DNA of 64,000 bases, taken from the NCBI GenBank assembly GCA_046462535.1, contig JBKGVF010000018.1, forward strand, positions 1 through 64,000, written 5' to 3'. The DNA is from JAAZCI01 sp046462535. GTDB lineage: Bacteria; Pseudomonadota; Gammaproteobacteria; Cardiobacteriales; Wohlfahrtiimonadaceae. How positions within the stretch are numbered: position 1 is the first letter of the stretch; each line of letters opens with the position of its first letter. A model generated the notes under the pieces. The model saw only the letters and a list, made by a program, of their open reading frames with translations, was not told the DNA's origin and searched no databases. Position numbers and translations under genes: made by a program. Positions 60,735 to 64,000 of the stretch are shown here, piece after piece.

Positions 60735-61395
60735 AGAGAAGCGACTCTACCGTCGTCAAATGTATAAGCGGGAGATACCCGAGTTTTTCCAAATACTGAA
60801 AGAGGATAATCCTAATCCAACCACCGAGCTGGTCTATAACTCAGACTTTGAACTTCTGGTTGCGGTACTTCTCTCTGCACAATCAACTGATGTCGGTGTC
60901 AATAAGGCGACTAAGCCCCTCTTTGCTGTCGCAAAAACCCCTGAGGAGTTTGTCGCTTTAGGGGAAGAGAAGATACGTGAATATATCAAGACACTCGGAC
61001 TCTACAATACAAAAGCAAAGAACCTATATCGCACTTGCCAATTACTGATCGAACGTCATGGTGGCGAAGTTCCACAAACTCGTCGAGAGTTAGAAGCACT
61101 ACCCGGTGTGGGGCGCAAAACAGCCAATGTAGTTCTAAATACCGCCTTTGGCCAACCTACCATGGCCGTAGATACCCATATTTTCAGAGTCTCTAACCGG
61201 ACGGGATTAGCTCCAGGAAAAAATGTTCGTCAAGTAGAGGAGAATCTACTTAAACGTATCCCTAAAGAGTATCTTCAAGATGCTCATCACTGGTTAATTC
61301 TTTTAGGTCGCTACACCTGTATTGCCCGAAAGCCTCGTTGTGGTTCTTGTCTCGTCTATAATCTATGCCAATTTATTGACAAGAGTGATGAATAA
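60727..61395 (+). CDS. nth: Endonuclease III
   Basis: Nth is a DNA glycosylase/AP lyase for oxidised pyrimidines. The 222-residue protein has the HhH motif LEALPGVGRKTANVVL with the catalytic lysine, the catalytic Asp in VDTHIFRVSNR, and the [4Fe-4S] cluster ligands CIARKPRCGSCLVYNLC with spacing 6-2-5. The N-terminus is about ten residues longer than the Escherichia coli protein. A cluster protein beside rnfB suggests coupling of electron supply or simply the common pairing. Confidence 0.96.
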   Translation: MSKEKRLYRRQMYKREIPEFFQILKEDNPNPTTELVYNSDFELLVAVLLSAQSTDVGVNKATKPLFAVAKTPEEFVALGEEKIREYIKTLGLYNTKAKNLYRTCQLLIERHGGEVPQTRRELEALPGVGRKTANVVLNTAFGQPTMAVDTHIFRVSNRTGLAPGKNVRQVEENLLKRIPKEYLQDAHHWLILLGRYTCIARKPRCGSCLVYNLCQFIDKSDE

Positions 61396-61422
61396 AAGAA
61401 GAGCGATCATCCCGATCGCTCT
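61390..61422 (-). terminator. Terminator after the NMO-like gene
   Basis: A 9-bp perfect stem (arms 61400-61408 and 61414-61422) has a minus-strand flank of TTCTTTTATTC, so it ends the leftward NMO-like transcript; it also lies five bases after nth. Confidence 0.68.
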
Positions 61423-61449
61423 ATAAAAATTATCCTTCTCTTTAATCGA

Positions 61450-62760
61450 CTACTCTTTTTGTGGTACTTCTGCAACAAATGCTAACTCTAACTCCGAGTC
61501 CTGCTCCATCTCCTCACCTTCAAAATGGATAATATACTCCTCACTCCTCTCTTCATCTCGACCATCTGCCGGCTCCCCCTCCATACCCTCACCCATTAGG
61601 TCATCCTCAGCCTTTTGAAGCGGCTCAGAGGAGTGATTGGCCTCTAATCTATCGAAAATTTCTACTTGTAACTCATTAGGCCATTCATTATTGATGATTC
61701 GTTCTCGAGCCCCCTCAATCGTTAGCGAATCGATCAGCTCTGATACTGAAAAATCATCACAAAGAGCGCCATGTTCTCCTGCCCATAAAGGGGCATAATC
61801 AGCATATTGCTCAATATCTGTGATCTTTTCAACAATCTGACCTACTAAGCGCATTTGAAGAGGGAAGGGAGCGCTATTCCCCTTAGCAGCTCGTAATTGA
61901 TGTAAACCACGATTCATAACTGCTCGACCGAGTCGACCCGACCACTCCTCTGTTAGGTGACTATCATACTCATTAGATTGCCAGATAATCTCTTTCTGCT
62001 CTAATGAGAGTGCTGACTCCTTACTCATCATAAAGGCTGTACCGATAGCAACTCCATCAGCACCCAACATTAATGTTGATACAAGCTGCTCATAACGGAA
62101 AATACCTCCTCCAATAATAAGCGGAAGTCTCAATAGCGCCTCTGCTTGCATCAACAACGCTTGACTGCTGTGTAGATGATTCAAGGGCTCACCAATAAAG
62201 GTACCTCGGATTCCCCCCCCCTCAACTCCCTGAAGAATCAGTGCATCGGCACCCGCATCTTGCCATAAGAGGGCCTCAATCATATGCGTTGCTTGACCAA
62301 TAACAGCAATCCCTGCCTCTTGAAGACGCTCTATAATCTCAAAGCTCGGAATGCCAAACTGAAATATAACCGCAGCAACTTCATGCTCAATAAGAAGGTT
62401 TACCTCTTCCGAGAGAGCAGATCGATAGGAAAAATCAAATGATTGATCCATTACCCCCACCGCCTGCATAAACTCATCAAGCCGTTGATAGAACTCATTA
62501 TCTTTGGCTATCGAATCAATTTGGATCTCTTGCGCTGATAACGCAACAGCAAAAGGGCGATCAGTCTCCTCGCGAATAGCGATAATCCTCTCCTCTAACT
62601 GCTCAAGCTCCATAAATAATCCATTTATCGTACCTAAAGCCCCCGCTTCTGATATTAAAGTGATGAGCTCTACACTCTCTCCCGCGAAAAGGGGGGCTTG
62701 AATAATAGGGTGTTCGATTCCAAGTAGCTCAGTGAGTCGTTTAGAATAGTTCTCTCTCAT
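61450..62760 (-). CDS. Nitronate monooxygenase-family flavoprotein with acidic C-terminal extension
   Basis: The 436-residue protein has an FMN-binding TIM barrel of the NMO/2-nitropropane dioxygenase group: HPIIQAPLFAG near the start, GVEGGGIRG at 178-186, LPLIIGGGIF and ADGVAIGTAFM. In the classical motif, GGHRG supplies a catalytic His; here the corresponding residue is Ile184. The last 85 or so residues are rich in Glu and Asp (DGRDEERSEEYIIHFEGEE) and absent from typical members. It is in an operon with tatD (four bases upstream). FabK-like enoyl reductase is an alternative. Substrate is unknown. Confidence 0.8.
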   Translation of the reverse strand: MRENYSKRLTELLGIEHPIIQAPLFAGESVELITLISEAGALGTINGLFMELEQLEERIIAIREETDRPFAVALSAQEIQIDSIAKDNEFYQRLDEFMQAVGVMDQSFDFSYRSALSEEVNLLIEHEVAAVIFQFGIPSFEIIERLQEAGIAVIGQATHMIEALLWQDAGADALILQGVEGGGIRGTFIGEPLNHLHSSQALLMQAEALLRLPLIIGGGIFRYEQLVSTLMLGADGVAIGTAFMMSKESALSLEQKEIIWQSNEYDSHLTEEWSGRLGRAVMNRGLHQLRAAKGNSAPFPLQMRLVGQIVEKITDIEQYADYAPLWAGEHGALCDDFSVSELIDSLTIEGARERIINNEWPNELQVEIFDRLEANHSSEPLQKAEDDLMGEGMEGEPADGRDEERSEEYIIHFEGEEMEQDSELELAFVAEVPQKE

Positions 62761-62764
62761 AAGT

Positions 62765-63556
62765 TTATGCTCTTCCCTCTAATGAAAATAGGTTCTCTAT
62801 ATTTTGACGATGGATCTGGAGTAATGCTTCATACTCAATCCCTCGAATCTGACTAATACTCTTTGCAATCAACGGTAGATGTTTTGGTAGATGCAAGACA
62901 CCGCGCTCAAGTGTTGATGAAGGTTGATCAGGCCCATCAGTCTCTAATAGTAGACGATTCAATGGCATCTGCTGAATAATTTTATGAAGGCGCTTTGCTC
63001 GAGGATAGGTGGCTGCCCCCCCAAAACCAAGATAAAATCCCAACTCTATAGCTCGTTTTGCCTGCTGCAAACTCCCCGAGAAGCTATGGATCACCCCTTT
63101 GAAGGGCCCATAGCGCCGCACCTCTCTGAGAAGTAAATCTAAACTTTTCCGCGAATGGAGAATTAAAGGGAGATCATATCGCTTAGCTAGACGTAACTGA
63201 GCGCGAAACAGCTTCATCTGCCCCTCTTTATCAGGGTCATCAATCATAAAATCTAAACCACACTCACCTAATGCTACCGGATTCTTTTCTCTTAAGTATG
63301 ACTCAAGAATACTGAGATCCGCCTCTTGATGATCAGCCATAAAGTAGGGATGAAGCCCATACGCCCCATAAATTTCTGAGTGCTCTGACGTCAACCGATC
63401 TACTTTAGCGAAACGTTCTCTCGTTGTAGCAGGAAGAATCCACCCTGCGACCCCCACAGCTTTAGCTTCATCGAGCAGTTGAAGGAAACCTGATTTTCCC
63501 TGATCCCAGTATCGCTCATCATCTAGATGAATATGTGAGTCGATCAGCTCCACCAT
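62765..63556 (-). CDS. TatD family hydrolase
   Basis: The 263-residue protein is a TatD-type metal-dependent hydrolase: DSHIHLDDE at the N-terminus with the HxH pair, ALGECGLDFM with the metal Glu, LILHSRKS, GVIHSFSG and ETDGPDQPS with a catalytic Asp. Members act as 3'-5' DNA exonucleases or related deoxyribonucleases. Which paralogue (TatD, YcfH, YjjV) it is cannot be decided by eye. It lies between the UPF0149 gene and the NMO-like gene in one leftward operon. Confidence 0.91.
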   Translation of the reverse strand: MVELIDSHIHLDDERYWDQGKSGFLQLLDEAKAVGVAGWILPATTRERFAKVDRLTSEHSEIYGAYGLHPYFMADHQEADLSILESYLREKNPVALGECGLDFMIDDPDKEGQMKLFRAQLRLAKRYDLPLILHSRKSLDLLLREVRRYGPFKGVIHSFSGSLQQAKRAIELGFYLGFGGAATYPRAKRLHKIIQQMPLNRLLLETDGPDQPSSTLERGVLHLPKHLPLIAKSISQIRGIEYEALLQIHRQNIENLFSLEGRA

Positions 63557-63565
63557 ACACCTCGC

Positions 63566-64000
63566 TTAATGAACCATCTCACGGCTACGCAATTGATAGT
63601 AGAGTAACATAGCGCTAATACGCACAAACTCAATAAGCTCCTCAAGAGCAAGCTTATCCTCCTCTCCAGAGAAATCCTCCATCACCTCTTCCCGATCAAT
63701 TTGTGTAAAGATGGTTAGATAATCAATAAAATCACTACCATCCTCATCAAGTGCAGTTAAATCGGCTTCACTAATACCAATTCCATAGAGATAACCATTA
63801 CACCAATTAACAAACCCCTCAACCCGGTGAGAAAACTCATCCTCATCGGGAATGAGTAATGCTAACTTAAACTCTTTTGATGAGAGATCGGCTACCGTCT
63901 TATCATACAGAATCTTTAAGATCTCCTCATTGATCGACTCATTATTTAGATTTAGATTCTCCACCTCTTTCAACCACAAGGCGTAATGATCAAATGTTCG
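63566..64000 (-). CDS. UPF0149 (YgfB-like) protein, 5' end outside window
   Basis: The frame remains open to the right edge, seven codons beyond the apparent TTG at 63979, so the gene begins outside. The visible part matches UPF0149 YgfB: LLIPDEDEFSHRVEGFVNWC, GYLYGIGIS, acidic DDEDG stretches and the terminal ALEELIEFVRISAMLLYYQL. YgfB in Pseudomonas has been linked to regulation of AmpDh3; Escherichia coli function is unclear. The family's N-terminal HG motif lies off the window. It leads the operon with tatD. Confidence 0.88.
   Translation of the reverse strand, partial: RTFDHYALWLKEVENLNLNNESINEEILKILYDKTVADLSSKEFKLALLIPDEDEFSHRVEGFVNWCNGYLYGIGISEADLTALDEDGSDFIDYLTIFTQIDREEVMEDFSGEEDKLALEELIEFVRISAMLLYYQLRSREMVH

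Noticed and set aside
1..64000. Mobile elements, CRISPR arrays, rRNA genes or prophage
   Set aside because: No transposase, direct-repeat array, rRNA sequence, integrase or phage structural gene was recognised on either strand.

Overview
The window is a stretch of gammaproteobacterial chromosome that is almost entirely housekeeping genes. By eye it is moderately AT-rich and densely packed, with operons often separated by only a few bases. Support for a gammaproteobacterium comes from the BamC, UbiB/UbiE, RimM-TrmD, short-form HPF, HexR-like, DUF2058, DUF2069 and UPF0149 families, and from MutL, FtsZ and LpxC of the expected type. MutL carries the endonuclease motif rather than the Escherichia coli MutH-dependent form. 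Type IV pilus genes, low GC and the mix of gene neighbours would fit Cardiobacteriales or a similar lineage, but that placement is inference. I see no insertion sequence, prophage, CRISPR array or rRNA operon.

Layout: (1) 1-1061, the 5' part of a nuclease-like/DUF2075 ATPase gene cut by the window edge. (2) 1169-5992, a leftward operon trxB-pgk-rng-coaBC. (3) 6107-9676, a leftward five-gene module of a small Ras-like GTPase, two Roadblock/LC7-type proteins, a pseudo-receiver/coiled-coil protein and an orphan protein; this is the least ordinary part of the window. (4) 9860-20191, cytochrome c', ubiE-ubiB, mutL-aroE, xth-dapA-bamC, and glnA on the opposite strand. (5) 20265-32416, rpsP-rimM-trmD, then the distal half of the division and cell wall cluster in transcription order murD-ftsW-murG-murC-ddl-ftsQ-ftsA-ftsZ-lpxC. 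(6) 32591-37103, hpf, mutM, DUF2069, lnt and a serine hydrolase. (7) 37226-47385, tRNA-Phe, a 44-residue membrane protein, DUF2058, thrC-serA, a TfpX/TfpZ-like pilin accessory protein, an aminopeptidase P, a RarD-like permease and a BCCT transporter with a short promoter-terminator unit in its leader. (8) 47777-53503, a rightward run: secreted protein, engB, glk, hexR-like, truA, trpS, scpA. (9) 53579-57945, the pilus tip/adhesin protein PilY1, a ComEA-like protein and a FimT/GspH pseudopilin. (10) 57942-64000, a PerM-like permease, two small exported proteins, rnfB-nth, and leftward genes for an NMO-like flavoprotein, TatD and a UPF0149 protein cut by the right edge.

How the parts work together: the murD-to-lpxC block makes and polymerises peptidoglycan precursor, builds the divisome core and commits lipid A synthesis. 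Lnt and BamC serve the envelope. UbiE/UbiB and cytochrome c' indicate a ubiquinone-based respiratory chain. PilY1, FimT, the TfpX-like protein and ComEA together indicate type IV pili with DNA uptake. The GTPase/Roadblock/pseudo-receiver module recalls Myxococcus MglA-MglB-FrzS polarity proteins and Streptomyces conservons. I propose it as a candidate pole- or pilus-regulating switch, which remains untested here.
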